DNA of 64,000 bases from NCBI GenBank assembly GCA_017979445.1, contig CM030713.1:27139163-27203162 (forward strand), written 5' to 3'. Position numbers and translations under genes: made by a program. The DNA comes from Akebia trifoliata. Taxonomy: Eukaryota > Streptophyta > Magnoliopsida > Ranunculales > Lardizabalaceae. Below the pieces are notes generated by a model. It searched no databases and was not told where the DNA came from. It worked only from the letters and a program-made list of their open reading frames with translations. This document shows, in pieces, positions 23,046 through 34,839 of this stretch. Each line of letters begins with the position of its first letter. Within the stretch, counting starts at the first letter, position 1.

Positions 23046-23611
23046 TCTAAATAAGAATAAAACCACTAGTTATTTCTCTTATCAAGTGATGCTAAATGCA
23101 TGTTATTTTTTATCAATGCCCTTTTCTCTTTTTTGTTCATAGTGAAAAAAAAAAAAGAATTTTTTGATTTGATCATTTTTTGACATTCAAAAACACGATC
23201 CGATGCAATAGAGTTGTAGAGGACAAAATTATTTGAATTTTATAAAAAGAAAAATATCTTTTACAATTGAATTTTACTTTTAAATTTGAATACACAATAC
23301 CCGTCCATTTTTAATACTTTGGATCAAATTTGAAAAATAATATATTTTTAATTTTGTCACTTTTTGAATATGAATAGTTTTATGAAATCTTAAAGATTGT
23401 GTCGTTAGATTGTCAACGTGAGAAGCCAAACGACTCTTTTTAAAATTAGAAACCTAAAAAGTCAAATATGTGGATTAAAAAAATTAAATATGTGTGCAGG
23501 AGAGAGAAAGAGAGAGAAGGTCTCTATTGCTGATGTCATTGTGTCACATGTCAAACATTTGTCAGGTTGTGAGTCAACGCGACAAAAATAACTCCATTTA
23601 AAATTAAAAAA
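23046..23611. other. AT-rich spacer shared with block B
   Basis: No gene. A stretch around 23265-23340 (cccgtccatttttaatac, then ttggatcaaatttg) matches 50080-50160 (gctgtccattttcaaaac, then ttggatctaattc). This supports a duplication that is continuous between R1 and the DUF761-type gene. Confidence 0.5.
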
Positions 23612-24160
23612 TGCTGGAATGACATAGGGTATTTATTGTGATTCTCACAAGTTTGACGTGGAATGTGTACATAGTCATAAATATATTTTTTTGTAAAATG
23701 ATTAAAAATCATCTATGATTATGGGGAAATGTTCAACACCCTAAACTTTGCCCTACACTTTAACAAACATGTTTTGTCTTACATGGGTTAGAAGTTTTGG
23801 AATGAGTTGATTTTTGGTGAGGATGATCTCTATGATTAGAAGATCATCCTCACCAAAAATCAGTTCATTCCAAAAATTTTAGCCCCATATTTACAAGTTG
23901 AAAAATCGTGGAGAGTCCATTTTTTTGTAAACTACCTTTTATGGGGTTAGAAATTTTGAAATGAACTGATTTTTGGTGAGGATGATCTCTTCATCATAAA
24001 AATCATCTTTATCAAAAATCAGTCTATTCCAAAATTTCTAACCCATGTAAGATAAAACACATTTGTTAAAGTATAGGGTAAAACTTAGGGTGGGTAACGG
24101 GACCCATTATTATGTATGCATCTTCACGTTAGAATTGTAAGAATCAAAGTAACTCCTGTT
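23612..24160. mobile_element. V-family MITE split by foldback unit 22
   Basis: The left part, 23612-23723 (gctggaatgacataggg to catctatgattat), continues at about 24106-24160 (ttatgtatgcatcttcac to gtaac). Other V copies show these two parts are normally contiguous. The insertion lies in ordinary DNA, so its junctions show the integration site better than the TA-embedded copies do. Confidence 0.7.
23724..24105 (+). mobile_element. Foldback unit 22 (type A, diverged, outside a TA tract)
   Basis: Ends ggggaaatgttcaacaccc and gtaacgggaccc. It carries more substitutions than the array units. The flanks are gattat on the left and attattatg on the right, so no extended TA microsatellite is present. 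Confidence 0.85.
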
Positions 24161-24165
24161 TCAAT

Positions 24166-24964
24166 TAGGGGTGTCAACGGATAGATATCCGATCGGATAG
24201 TGATATATCCAAATCCGAATTTGAATTTTTTTAGTGATATCCGAATTCGAATCCGAATCCGATCGGATATCAGTAACTAATATTCGAATTCATATCCGAA
24301 AAAATTATCGGATATCCGATATTATCCGATTCGAAAACTATCTGAAATTTATCCGAAAATTAATCGAAGGTGAGCCGACGCCGTTGCCGATGGCGAAGGT
24401 CTGATGAGGAGACAGAAAACAAACCCAATGTGAGCCGACGCTGATACCGATGCCGATGTCGAAGGTGAGGCCGTGACAGCGAGGGGTTGAACTATTGAAG
24501 TCATGAGGACGAGGTGAGGCGATGAGGGGCTGAGCCGTTGCCTGGGATTGTGACTGTGACTCTGTGAGGGGTTGAGGTCGCGAGGCGGCGCCACGATGAA
24601 GAGGAAGAGCTGAGCTGAGCCGCAGCCTGAGATCGTTGAAGACGACGACAGATCGTTGAAGACGACGACAGAACCGTTGATCTGTGCTTCACCGCGAGCT
24701 GTCCGAGTGTTCTTCGACAGAACTTGAAGTTCAACTTCTCTAACAACTACTAACTCTAACGAATGAGAAGTTTATTCGATTTTAAAATTAAAATAAAAAG
24801 GTATTTATTTTATTGCTTTCAGATCGGATATTATCAAATCGAATTTATCGATATCCGAATCCGTATTCAAAACCTTATCAGATATTCAAAACTATCCGAA
24901 TTCGAATTTGATATCCGAATTTTCGAATTCGAATTCGAATTTCGGTTATCCATTGACACCTCTA
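24166..24964. mobile_element. hAT-like non-autonomous element with GC-rich cargo
   Basis: Terminal inverted repeats TAGGGGTGTCAACGG (left) and the inverse CCATTGACACCTCTA (right) are typical of plant hAT elements. Flanks gtttcaat and gttcaatg resemble an imperfect 8-bp target duplication. Subterminal arms are rich in ATATCCGAT-type repeats. The centre, 24370-24750, is sharply more GC-rich (gccgacgccgatgccgatg) and open on the minus strand in two frames with Ser-rich, transit-peptide-like coding. It also has a perfect 23-bp tandem duplication near 24632-24677. The centre looks like a captured gene fragment, but I recognise no donor. Confidence 0.75.
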
Positions 24965-25099
24965 GTTCAATGTCACCCTTAACACGACTTAAAGTGAAAT
25001 TAAAGTCGTCCGAGGTATCCAATGTTGTCGGGATGAGTAGAATAATGTCAGACGACATATCATGGACAAAGTTAACTCTAACTATAAGTTGGAGTTGGC

Positions 25100-26465
25100 T
25101 GGGCCCACGTCATGTTAGAGTTGGCTTCTGAGGAAGCTGCCTACCTACTTTTCCCAAAACGGGACGAGTGCACGCAATTTAGGTACGCGGTTGACGTGGC
25201 AAGGACAAAGACTATGGGATTTTCCATGAGGATAATTAAAAAAAAAAAAAAAAAAAAGTGGGATTCTGTGGCCTTGCCACATTATCTGCGTACCCAACGG
25301 CGTACCCAAAATGAATGCCGTCATCATTGTTCTTTTTTGAAACAACCTCCCCCCCTCCCCCACCACCAAAAGCTTTTTAACAATGATGATATATCCTTTG
25401 ACCTTAGACTTCTCTAATATACTAAGAAAATGACCCAAATGTCCTCTTCAATCTATGATTTTACTCTTTTTTTTTTAAAATCGGTCATCTTCAATTTTTT
25501 GGATAAATCCTTTTTACCCTTATCTTTCAACTTTGAGATTTTGCTTACTTTGACCTTTAAACCTCAAGGCGAGATAGGATTCTCGGAGAATTGGAGGATT
25601 CTATCTACTTTAACCTTCAACATCTTATTGGAGGTGAAAATGTTCGATGGACATCGAAAAATTATGTACTATCGAGGTGTGGAAAATTCCTACAAATGTC
25701 TCAAGATTGCAGTCATTCCTTGGGATCATCAATGAAAGAGAAATCTTGGTTCAATTCTCCACCTTAATGATAGAAAAAAGGATCAAACTAAGTCTAATGA
25801 GTATGTCTCATTTACTTATGGAATATAAAACCTTTCTTGACGTCGAACTTATTATTATTATTGAAATTGAAACCCTAATACTCCAATGAAGGGGTCCACC
25901 TCACCTTTCGGGCTAGAGCAAGTTGATTGGGGTATAATGCATTAGGCGCGGTGGGGGGTGATAGAAGACGTCCTCATAGAGTTCATATATAGGGTACAAG
26001 GCAATCGTTGATTTTTTGAAGCAATCAATAGGTGCGTATAGTTTGTTACTTTGTTGCATCAAATAAAAAAGGCTACTCTAATAGCCCCGGTGAATAGGAG
26101 AGTGAAGGTTTTTTGAAAAAATCTTGGATCTACCAAATGATAAAAATGCTTCTAACATTAGTCATAAATCACTTTGGTGTGGTTTAGGAGAAAAATCACT
26201 GGACTTTGAAGATGAGGGCATTTAGGACATTTTACATTAATCTATAAGAGAAGATTGTGGTCAAGGGGCATGTCATGGAGCCAATTTCTAGATACTATTT
26301 TTTAAAGAATAAGGAAAAAAACGAGAAACTTACTTTGGCACAATTCCCAACGAAAGAGGTCTTTAAAATGGCTTAAACGTCTTCTTCTTCTGTCACACAC
26401 ACTCACCCACACACAGAAACACAATTCCCATCCTCTGTTCTTCCTCTCTTTAAATTTCAAAAACC
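25100..26465. other. Upstream region of DUF761 gene A
   Basis: About 1.3 kb without a convincing gene. The frame at about 25647-25735 has a short stretch (PTNVSRLQSFLGI) reminiscent of the gypsy RT to RNase H linker. It may be a small old gypsy remnant, but nothing around it confirms this. The last 80 bp (cacacacactcacccacac onward) are the probable 5' UTR. Confidence 0.4.
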
Positions 26466-26867
26466 ATGTTAGATTCTACATTGGAGTTGATCTCTCTTGT
26501 TGCCTCCAACTCTCTCCTTGTCAACTGTTTCTGCAATTTGATCATACTCGTACTGGTGTTCATTGGCAGATCGAACTCCAATTCAATTCCATCTGATCAA
26601 GAATCAGATAATGTTTCTGCATCCATGACTAACGATACAACTTTGACAGATCATAATGTAAGAGATGAAGCTTTGTTGTCATCTAACAACATCGAATCAT
26701 CTGCATTTGCTGTCTTAGATGTATCGATTACTGATGATAATGATAAAGAAGAAGAACCAATTGACGAGAATGTAGAAAAAAACGATGATGATGATGAACT
26801 TAGGAGGAGAGTTGAAGAATTTATCGAGAAGATCAATAAAGGTTGGAAGGCTGAGACATTTGGGTGA
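26466..26867 (+). CDS. Small membrane-anchored DUF761/DUF4408-type protein (copy A, intact)
   Basis: A single-exon 133-codon gene. The N-terminus has one hydrophobic segment at about residues 5-33 (LVNCFCNLIILVLVFI), a likely membrane anchor. A polar, Asp/Ser-rich middle follows. An acidic run (EEEPIDEN to DDDDE) precedes a C-terminal DELRRRVEEFIEKINKGWK helix. That helix matches the short DUF761 signature of plant proteins, which often pair it with an N-terminal hydrophobic DUF4408 segment. Function is unknown, and members are linked loosely to stress responses. The start is set by the first ATG after the 5' UTR conserved with copy B. The gene is intact, and its paralogue at 51.6/58.3 kb is broken by a copia element. 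Exact family assignment rests on motif recognition only. Confidence 0.8.
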   Translation: MLDSTLELISLVASNSLLVNCFCNLIILVLVFIGRSNSNSIPSDQESDNVSASMTNDTTLTDHNVRDEALLSSNNIESSAFAVLDVSITDDNDKEEEPIDENVEKNDDDDELRRRVEEFIEKINKGWKAETFG

Positions 26868-27174
26868 CTCGAATTTTGATCATTTTGAACTCTGTTTTGG
26901 TGTTCTGTTTCTTGGTTCTATTTGAACTTCGTCTCGCGTCTCGTATCGTCTCTATGTGTATACCGAGTTGACTCGTCCGAGTGATCTTATTTTGTACCAT
27001 TAAAATCCCTTAAGTCGGTGTCTGTATTTGTAATCTTATTTTTCTTATTATAAAATCTGATTTTTATTTGGATGTGAAAGATATTTTGATTTTTGATTAT
27101 TAAAATAATTATTTTAAATAAAAATACAAATTAAAATATCCTAAAAAATTCAAGGGGTAAAAAGAGTATTTCAC

Positions 27175-27290
27175 CAACTTTTTCTAACACCACACTACCA
27201 ATTAACTCTCTGCAATTCTTTGGAGATTTATATAGGAGTTGGTGCGGCATTAGTAAAAGTTGGTGTGGGGCCAATAGTAGCTAGGGCTGT
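27175..27290. mobile_element. T-family short MITE (block A copy)
   Basis: A degenerate palindrome with caccacactaccaatt inverted as gagttggtgcggcatt, then agttggtgtgggg. The equivalent copy in block B is at about 59668-59798, so this insertion predates the duplication. Confidence 0.6.
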
Positions 27291-27669
27291 TAATGGGTGA
27301 GTTTGGGCCTGATTTGGTTGAGTCCTAAACAAGTCCTAAAGAGGCAAACTGGACCTTAGATAAGTTCCAAACCCATTTTGTGTCAAATCTTACTCTAACG
27401 TAAATGGGCCAAATTCAGATTCTTTTTCAGGTACTTTAAAAAAAAAAAAAAAAAAAGTTCCAATTTTCATCCTAATTGAAATGAAGGATAGACATGATAA
27501 TAATTTTTTTCATTTAATAATATATTTTAATTATCTTTTGTTATAAAATCATACATAAAAAACTATTATACGTACGTAAAATATACTATCAGATTGAGTA
27601 TCATTAGTCCAACTCATTTAATGGTTTCAAAAGTTTGGAATCCAAACCTACCTTTGTAGGCTCATTTAA

Positions 27670-28365
27670 GTCCCCCTACCCTTTTGGGCCAGGTAAGAAG
27701 GCCCAGCTGACCCCTTCGGAATATGGTAAAAATTCAAAACATGAAAATTTTAAGTTTATTCGATTTTGGGTTGAAAAAATTCAGTCAAACATTCGTTAAA
27801 TGGGAAATATGTGGCATATACTTTATACATGTTTTATACGTCCCACACAAAAAATTCTGAAACAAATAATACTTTGAATCAACCTATATATAGTAATATA
27901 ACTATCATAATCCAATGGTTTTCAAGTCAGTAAGTTTTCAATTATATGAGGTATGACTCTAGAATGTAGAATACATAGCATACATATAATAAATTAGAAT
28001 CCAAAACATAATTACAATTATTGGGAAATATTACAATTACATTCACATATACAACATATATTACTAGATCCTTGTATGATTAATCCAAACTAACAAAGAT
28101 CTCAGACTGGGTACTTGTTGAATTACATGATCTAATTTTGACGTCCATCCCCGTTTTGACAAGTACCCATTTGGCTAGGATGTGTCAGAATCGACCTCAA
28201 TTTTGAGGTAGCCAAATATTTTTTATCCAAAAAATTTACTGGCTAGGTTGGATGGATTGATTTAGATCGATTTCAATATATATTTTTAGTATCTATTAAT
28301 TTAGTTAATAACATAAATAATTTCATTTTAGGTTTTTATTTATTTTATATATATATATATATATA
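27670..28365. other. Gene-free AT-rich spacer
   Basis: No recognisable gene or transposon end. The similarity to block B stops near 27665. A TA tract at about 28347-28364 leads into foldback unit 23. Confidence 0.5.
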
Positions 28366-28743
28366 GGGAAATGTTCAGCAACAAACATTTTGACAAACAT
28401 TTTGGCAAAACATTTTTCAAAATATGGGTTAGAGGTTTTGGAATGGGCTGATTTTTGGTGAGGATGATCTCTACGGTGAGGAGATCATCATCACCAAAAA
28501 TCAGCCCATTCCAAAACTTCTAACTCATCAAAAATGGTTTACAAAAACTGGACGGTCCACAATTTTTCAACTTGTAAACATGGGGTTAGAAGTTTTGGAA
28601 TGGGCTGATTTTTGATGAGGATGATCTCCTCACCGTAGAGATCATCCTCACCAAAAATCAGCCCATTCCAAAACCTCTAACCCATGTTTTGAAAAATGTT
28701 TTGCCAAAATGTTTGTCAAAATGTTTGTTGCTGAAAGGGACCC
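28366..28743 (+). mobile_element. Foldback unit 23 (type B)
   Basis: Ends gggaaatgttcagcaac and gctgaaagggaccc, with TA tracts on both sides. It is an isolated array-type copy 15 kb from the main clusters. Confidence 0.92.
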
Positions 28744-28770
<27 letters not shown>

Positions 28771-28775
<5 letters not shown>

Positions 28776-28952
28776 GATAGCCAAGACCATGTCCTAGGAA
28801 GCGGAGATCTTGAGTTCGTAGCCCACCTTAAGAGTCACCCTCAGGGATTTATTCCAGAAATCACTTGGTACATGTGGGGGGAGGGGATTGCACTGGCATT
28901 GAGGTTTAGTCGGGTGCTATAAGAGACTTAGATACCTCAATTAAAAAAAAAA
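28771..28952 (+). mobile_element. SINE-like repeat
   Basis: Starts after the TA tract with gatagccaagaccatgtcc, a possible A-box region. It carries a gagttcgtagccc segment in the place of a B box and ends agagacttagatacctc followed by an A run. The 3' part matches the SINE-like segments within R1. A tRNA-derived SINE is the best fit. The target duplication is not clear. Confidence 0.55.
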
Positions 28953-29187
28953 AGTATATATTTTCTAAATCATATCGTTTATGATTAGTTTCAAGGGATT
29001 GATTGACCGAAATGGTTCAATTATGGTTAGGGCCTGGGTAGTTGTTTTGGGGTGGCCCCAATTTCGAAGCTCATTATTGGAGGGCAGCATTGGTCAAAGT
29101 TGTCATATCTACCTAGGTTCAAGTATCTGAAGGTTAAATTCTAAGCATCTTATTCCACCAAATCAAGTTTAATTATTTTAAAAAGAC

Positions 29188-29375
29188 TAATGCTGGAATG
29201 ACACAAACGGAGACACAAGAGTGTCATAAATGATGTGGTGGCACACACATAACCATAGATGTATTTTACTCATGTGTGCACCACCATGTCATTGTGTCAG
29301 CCCTGTGTCCCACTTTGTGTCACCACAGCAAGATTGAAGAAGAATAATGCTGAAGTGACCTCAGGTTGGAACCTC
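29188..29375. mobile_element. V-family palindromic MITE
   Basis: Contains the centre cataaccatagatgtatttt and ends gctggaatgac and gctgaagtgacc. The inner arms repeat gtgtcac/gtgacac-like motifs (about 29205-29330). Confidence 0.6.
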
Positions 29376-29454
29376 TTATTCCAAAAGGTCATTCTCAAGA
29401 TAAATAAGAAAAATAAAAAATAAAATAAAAAAATAAAAAGGGATTTATGTAGGT

Positions 29455-32125
29455 TTACATCTCTAACAAAACCAAGGTTATGTAGGGTTTACTATTGTTG
29501 GCATGGATGACAATCTTAAAGTTGTCAACTACTATAAATCATTCGTGGGAGCTATCAATCCAATTAGTAGCCATGTTCTTAGGGAAAACCTAACTTTCCC
29601 AAATCATCTCCATCAAGTTGATTGAGACTTTCTGGCAGTTGAGCTTCAAGACCCAGAGATTCATAGGGCCCTCTTTAGCATAGATGGCTTCAAGGCTCCT
29701 GTCCCAATGGATTTGATTCTTGCTTTTACCAAAAAACTCGGGACATCATTAAACTCGACCTGCTTAAGGTGATTAAGAGTTTCTTCAAGAGTGAGAAGAT
29801 GTTGAAGGAGACTAATGCAACTTACATATCCTTAATTCCTAAAATTGATTCTCCTAGAGTGCTTTCCGATTATAGACCTATTTCTTGTTGTAATGTCTTG
29901 TATAAAATTATTTCTAAAGTGCTAACCAACATGATCAGTCAGGTGACTCATTAGCTTGTAGGGCTGAACCAATCTACTTTCATCAAAGGCCAGAACATCA
30001 CAGATAACATTCTTCTAGCTAACGAACTTATCTGTAATTACCACAGACAGAAGACTAAGTCTAGAGGAGCAATCAAAGTAGATTTAAAGAAGGCTTAGAC
30101 TATCCATTCCACTATTATTGAATTCAGTAGCAGCACTGGTCTTGAAGTTAATATCGACAAGTTTGGTGACTAACGTAGTAAGAGTTCTTAAGGTTAGGAA
30201 AGGGTCCCTCCCAGTTAGATACCTGGGGCTCCCTTTGCTCTCTTTTAGATTGATCCTTAGAGATTGCCAGCCTTTGACTGAGAAGCTGTCCATGAGAGTT
30301 AAGTCTTGGAAAGGTAGATTCCTTTCTTATGCAGGTAGGCTAGAGTTTGTCAAATCTGTCTTTCTCAGCATCAAAGTCTATTGGTGCAATTGCTTCATCC
30401 TCATTGCCAAGGTAGTCAAAGAAATGGAAAAAATTTGAGCTAGGTTCCTTTGGTCTAGGCCAGATAGTTAGAAAGGTAGTAGTACTGTGGTTTGGAGTGA
30501 TGTTTGCAAACCTTTAACTGATGGTGGATTTGGTATTGTTAGTATTGCTACTCGGAACAAGGTAACCATTTCTCGGTATGCTTGGATGATTAGTTCGAAT
30601 CAAGATTCCCTTTGGTTTAGATGGACCAATCACTATCTTCTTAAAAATAGGAACTTCTAGACTTTGAAAATTCTCAAGGAGGCCTCTTGGAGTTAGAGAA
30701 AGATTCTCAAGGCTAGGGAGTTTGCCTTAAACAATATCTCACATCTTATAGGTAATGGAAAATCTACTCAACTTTGGGATGACCCTTGGCACCCCTTCAA
30801 CATTTTGAATTCATATTTTAGAGAGAAGCTTACATTCGACTCTAAAGTTGGGCCAAGGGCTAAAGTCTCGTTTATTATCTGAAATGGGTAGTGGTGTATC
30901 CCAATTGGCAGAAAAAGTCATCTCCTCGAGATATCTCTATTTGTTGATCAGGTTCCTATCCACATTAATGAACTGAATATGGTGATTTGGAAAGGTAATG
31001 CAAATGGGAAATTCTTTGTTAGCTTAGCAGTATAAGCTTCCTTGCTCCCTTCTGCTAGATTAAGTTGGGCTCACTTGGTTTGGAACAAGGCCAATATTCC
31101 TAGACATAGTTTTATCACTTGACTTGCCTTGAAAGGTAGGCTCAAGACCCTAAAAAAGCTTAAGGAGTGGGGGATAAAGGATGATGCTACTTGTAGTCTA
31201 TGTAGAGAGCATGTAGAAGACACGAACCACCTATTTTGCCAATGCTTTTTTTCGAAGGGTGTCTGGGCTAGCATTACACATAGATGCCTTTTGCACAGGA
31301 CCCCGGGTACTTGGGATGAAGAAATAGCTTGGGTTACCAACAATTTTAAAGGCCATTTGATTATTCAAATAATCAAACAAGTTGCTTTCTATGCTTTTAT
31401 ATACCATGTTTGGAGAGAAAGGTGCAATCGACTCTACTAAAACAACCACAAGAACCCAAGCTTGGTATTTTGCAATATTTGAGAAGATATTCAGATCTGA
31501 TTCGAGGATATTATCGACTTCATTGAAGACTCAGACTACAACAAGTCTTTTATAAATGCTTGGGGGTTCCAAGCTTCCTTCTTTCATTTTAGATGAGTTT
31601 ATTGTTCTTGGACAAAACTACTAGTGGGTATGATCACCATTAACACTGATGAGGCTTTCTCTACTCTAAGAGGAGGCTATGGAGCCATCATTCATGACTT
31701 TGAAAGTAATGTGATAGCTGCATTGGCGGGTTGCAATACTTCTAGATCTGTTTTACATCATGAGTTATAGGGTATCCTCGAAGGTATTCGGCTTGCTGCA
31801 ACCTCCAATTCCTCGAGAATCACTATTCAATCTGATTCCCCAGTGGCGGTGAACTTTATAACGAAGTATCCAAGATGCTGTCATGACACTTGGAGTTGCC
31901 CTTGGCATGTTCACCACTTGATCCTCTTGATTAGGAGCCTTCTCCTAAGATTCCAAGAGGCCTCTTTCACCCATATTTTTAGAGAAGCTAACAGGACTGT
32001 TGATATGCTAGCTTCGATGAATGATAGTCTAGGCTGCATTTTTTTGGATTGTAATTTTCTCCCTAATGCTCTTTTACCTATTCTTGTTTGGGATAAGAGG
32101 GGGATGCATTATGTGAGGTTGTAGT
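29455..32125 (+). pseudogene. Decayed L1-type LINE ORF2 with deleted RT core
   Basis: The fragments lie in correct order over 2.7 kb but are broken by stops and frameshifts. They are the RT entry region (TYISLIPKIDSP, LSDYRPISCCNVLYKIISKVL, 29800-29930), the motif-A start GAIKVDLKKA (30068-30099), and the RT C-terminal region (VRYLGLPLLS, YAGRLEFVKSV, 30210-30350). After these come the zinc-finger RVT segment (CSLCREHVEDTNHLFCQC, 31190-31250) and a C-terminal RNase H (INTDEAFS to FREANRTVDMLASM, 31630-32020). Between motif A and the FSS-GLEVN segment at about 30118-30160, roughly 200 codons that should carry the catalytic FADD box are missing. ORF1, the endonuclease and a poly(A) tail were not found. 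It cannot be functional. Confidence 0.92.
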
Positions 32126-32392
32126 TGGTTTGGGTCTACGTTATATATATATATAATTCCACATGACATTATTGATCTTATGAAATTTGGCCCACCACTT
32201 TCTTGATCTACACATAAAAAATCAGCTTGGTCACTAATTTTGGACTGCCAAATTTTATCAAGATTTAGGACTATGGGTTAAGTATATTAGGGTTTCAAGA
32301 AAGGTTTAGGACCCTATCTCATGAAAGAATACAAAATCTTGACCATTAAAATATGAAATCCAAGGGATGCATGACATATCCTAAGTGTATAT

Positions 32393-32503
32393 ATATAGAG
32401 CTACTATTGCCACACCAATTCTCATGTAAATCATCAAAGAATTGTACATAGTTGGTGTAGCATTAGTAAAAGTTGGTGTGGCAATATTAACTCTCGTATT
32501 TTA
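32393..32503. mobile_element. T-family short MITE
   Basis: A palindrome of about 110 bp with left gagctactattgccacaccaa and right gttggtgtggcaatattaactctc. It shares its TIR with the longer element at 58745. Confidence 0.8.
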
Positions 32504-32642
32504 TCCAAATGGTTGGATTTCGTTTCACGAATCACTAAATCCAACCATCCAAGAAAGTACTCAAATCAAACAATTAGAAATCAGAAGTTAAATGATTTTG
32601 GTAAGTAGGCCCACCATAGAAAGGCTACTACACCTTTGTAAG

Positions 32643-32825
32643 GAAAAATAATGTAGAAGTCACATTAAGATCGTACCTCATATCTCACTTTTTTGACGTG
32701 AAAGTATGTAGGAATCATATATGCTTTTTGTCGAAGATAAAGTGAAAAAGCATCTATGATTCCTACATACTTCCACATAAAGAAAGTGAGATAGGAGGTA
32801 AAATCTTGAGGTCATTCCAAACGAC
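32643..32825. mobile_element. V-family palindromic MITE, best-preserved copy
   Basis: gtatgtaggaatcatatatgc is inverted as gcatctatgattcctacatac. The outer arms catatctcac and gtgagatagg continue the pairing. It is the clearest hairpin of this family in the window. Confidence 0.8.
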
Positions 32826-33346
32826 TTTGGAAGAAAATGGGTTTCACCATCTCAACATAGGCATAGAGAAGAAGTGTTTTCTCTAAAAAAAAATTAATTA
32901 CCTAAAAAATATTACAAGAAAATGAGTTTTCTCGAGGAGAGTGTTTGATTGCGATTACAAATTATCAAAAGAAGAGTTGTTTTTTAATATGAGGATGGGG
33001 ATAATCAGTAAAGGATAACATTAGGATTTTCTTATCTTGAAGAGAAAATTATTTTTCTAGTTGCTGCACCAGAGAGTATTTTTCCACAAAATAGAAAAGT
33101 CCTTTTTCAGGACAGAGTTAATTTCCAATGAAAATATACAATCATACTTTTGAAAAACATATTTTCCTAAGGAAAAAAAAAAAACATTTTCATTTCGATG
33201 TCTTACCATTATACAAACCCTTAGTATCTAGACCCAAAAAAGTATCTCGAAGCCTAGCATTCTTCGGTCATCAAATATTCAACTTCAATGGACCCAAATT
33301 CATGACAGCATCTTGGATACTTCGTTGTAAAGAGATTAATAGAAAA

Positions 33347-33575
33347 GAGTCTGATAATATGACTTGCCAGGTGGCATACTCAATCAACTCCATGACATGA
33401 CAAGTTCAGTTATTATAGATCTGTACTCCTTGGGTTACATGATTGCACTTCCCCATAAAAAATGTCTCTTGAGAGAACAATGTATCCAGAGGTGTACAGA
33501 TCTAGGGTTCTTGATCTTGTCCAGGTTATGGAGTCGATTAAGTATGACACTTGACGAGTCATATTATCAGGACTC
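33347..33575. mobile_element. Short TIR element, 229 bp
   Basis: GAGTCTGATAATATGACTTG at the left is inverted as CGAGTCATATTATCAGGACTC at the right. An inner pairing (agatctgtactcc with aggtgtacagatct) adds to it. Non-coding and class unknown. Confidence 0.75.
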
Positions 33576-33924
33576 AATAAAAAATTATTGACACATCTAT
33601 GTTCAAATGGACTTGTTTTTTTGTTAAAAGTGAAAAAAAAAAAAACAAAAATGTTTGAATCCCAATCTTCTGTTGATTTGTTAACCCTAGACAATGTCTA
33701 GTATTAGGTTTTAAGGTGCATTTGTTCTCATAGGTAAAGAAAGAAAAGAACTTTTATTTTCGATTTGTCTCAGGTTCACTGTTCTTTTATGGACTTTTAC
33801 CTTTTGGTCTCTCTTTTCCCCTCAATTTTTTCATGGAGTTGGACATGGCAAGGCATTAGAAATTAATCTAAAGTTAAGCTTATTTTTTGCCTTTTATTTT
33901 CCATGTTTCTTACAAAAGTGCTAT

Positions 33925-34070
33925 TTTTTGATTTTATATTTGATCTGTGTTTGTTTGTTAAAGCCTTGATACAAAGGAAGATTATTTAGGTTTTTAGAAT
34001 GTAAATCGCTTGGTGGCCACCTTCTAGAATTTATCCCAATACACCTGGTGGTACATTTGGAAATGGTGAT
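33925..34070 (+). repeat. Repeat R1 copy B, left part
   Basis: Matches the start of R1 copy A (gtgtttgtttgttaaagcc, ttgatacaaaggaaga). It ends at the target site gtgat (34066-34070), where the solo LTR begins. It continues at 46795. Confidence 0.75.
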
Positions 34071-34839
34071 TGAAATCGCCTCGACCCATCTTCCACCAAA
34101 TTGTGGATAGGGGTTTGATTGGTAAATTGGGGACTTTTAGGGAATAAGGAGTCGCCACCTAGTTTAGGTCTAGAAATCGAAAATAACTCCAAAACGGATC
34201 GGGTCGGTCCACGGATCAGATAAATGGGTAAGAGGTCTGATTACGGGTTTCGAAAGGTGTTAGGCACCGAACCCGCCCGATCGAGATGATCGGTCTCTAC
34301 TACGATCCAAACTATCCTATGGTCAACGGGTAGAAACTAAAGTTAAGATTATGGTCCAATTATCATCATCATCATCAAATTATATCGAATGTGCTAAATG
34401 AATCTCAAGGCCAATATTGTACCAAATCTCATGTGATTTCTCGAATTTCACATAAAATGGCAATATTTGAAAAAGCCTTGATCCTGATCTATGCTCCAAA
34501 GTCCACGTGGCAACATTTCCATCACAAATCCAAATATACAATGATTTTCTGATTAAACTAAAATAGGAATTTATGAAAATTTTCTAAATTAGGAAATCGA
34601 GAACATGAAATTTCTAATTTGGTAACTCATAGAATATCTAGATTAAAATTCGAAATTTTCTAAATTGGGAGTTTATGAAGATATGAGAATTTCTCAAATT
34701 AGAAATAAATTTCCCAAATTAGGAATTTCCAAATAATGAGTTTCTAATTAGAAATTTATACAAAGGTTTCCAAATTAGAGAAATATCAATACTGGATTTC
34801 CCAAATTAGAAAATGACAAAATTTCCAAAATTAGAATAT

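Larger units (their letters stand above)
24980..27670 (+). repeat. Segmental duplication block A, DUF761 part
   Basis: Homologous, in the same order and orientation, to 50430-51757 plus 58268-60200. Shared landmarks include the upstream gttagagttggctt motif, the 5' UTR ending aatttcaaaaaccatg, the CDS, the 3' flank tctcgcgtctcgtatcgtct and a T-family MITE. With R1 the ancestral unit was about 8 kb. Confidence 0.8.
32126..33924. other. Gene-free region rich in small MITEs
   Basis: Holds a T-family, a V-family and a third MITE, listed separately. Between them is AT-rich DNA. The small frames at 33128-33591 are non-coding read-through of the third MITE and its flank. Confidence 0.5.

Noticed and set aside
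25647..25889. Gypsy polyprotein fragment
   Set aside because: Only about a dozen residues (PTNVSRLQSFLGI) resemble the gypsy RT-RNase H linker, with no neighbouring RT, RNase H or integrase motif.
30084..31449. Minus-strand frames over the LINE
   Set aside because: They are antisense shadows of degraded RT and zinc-finger coding.
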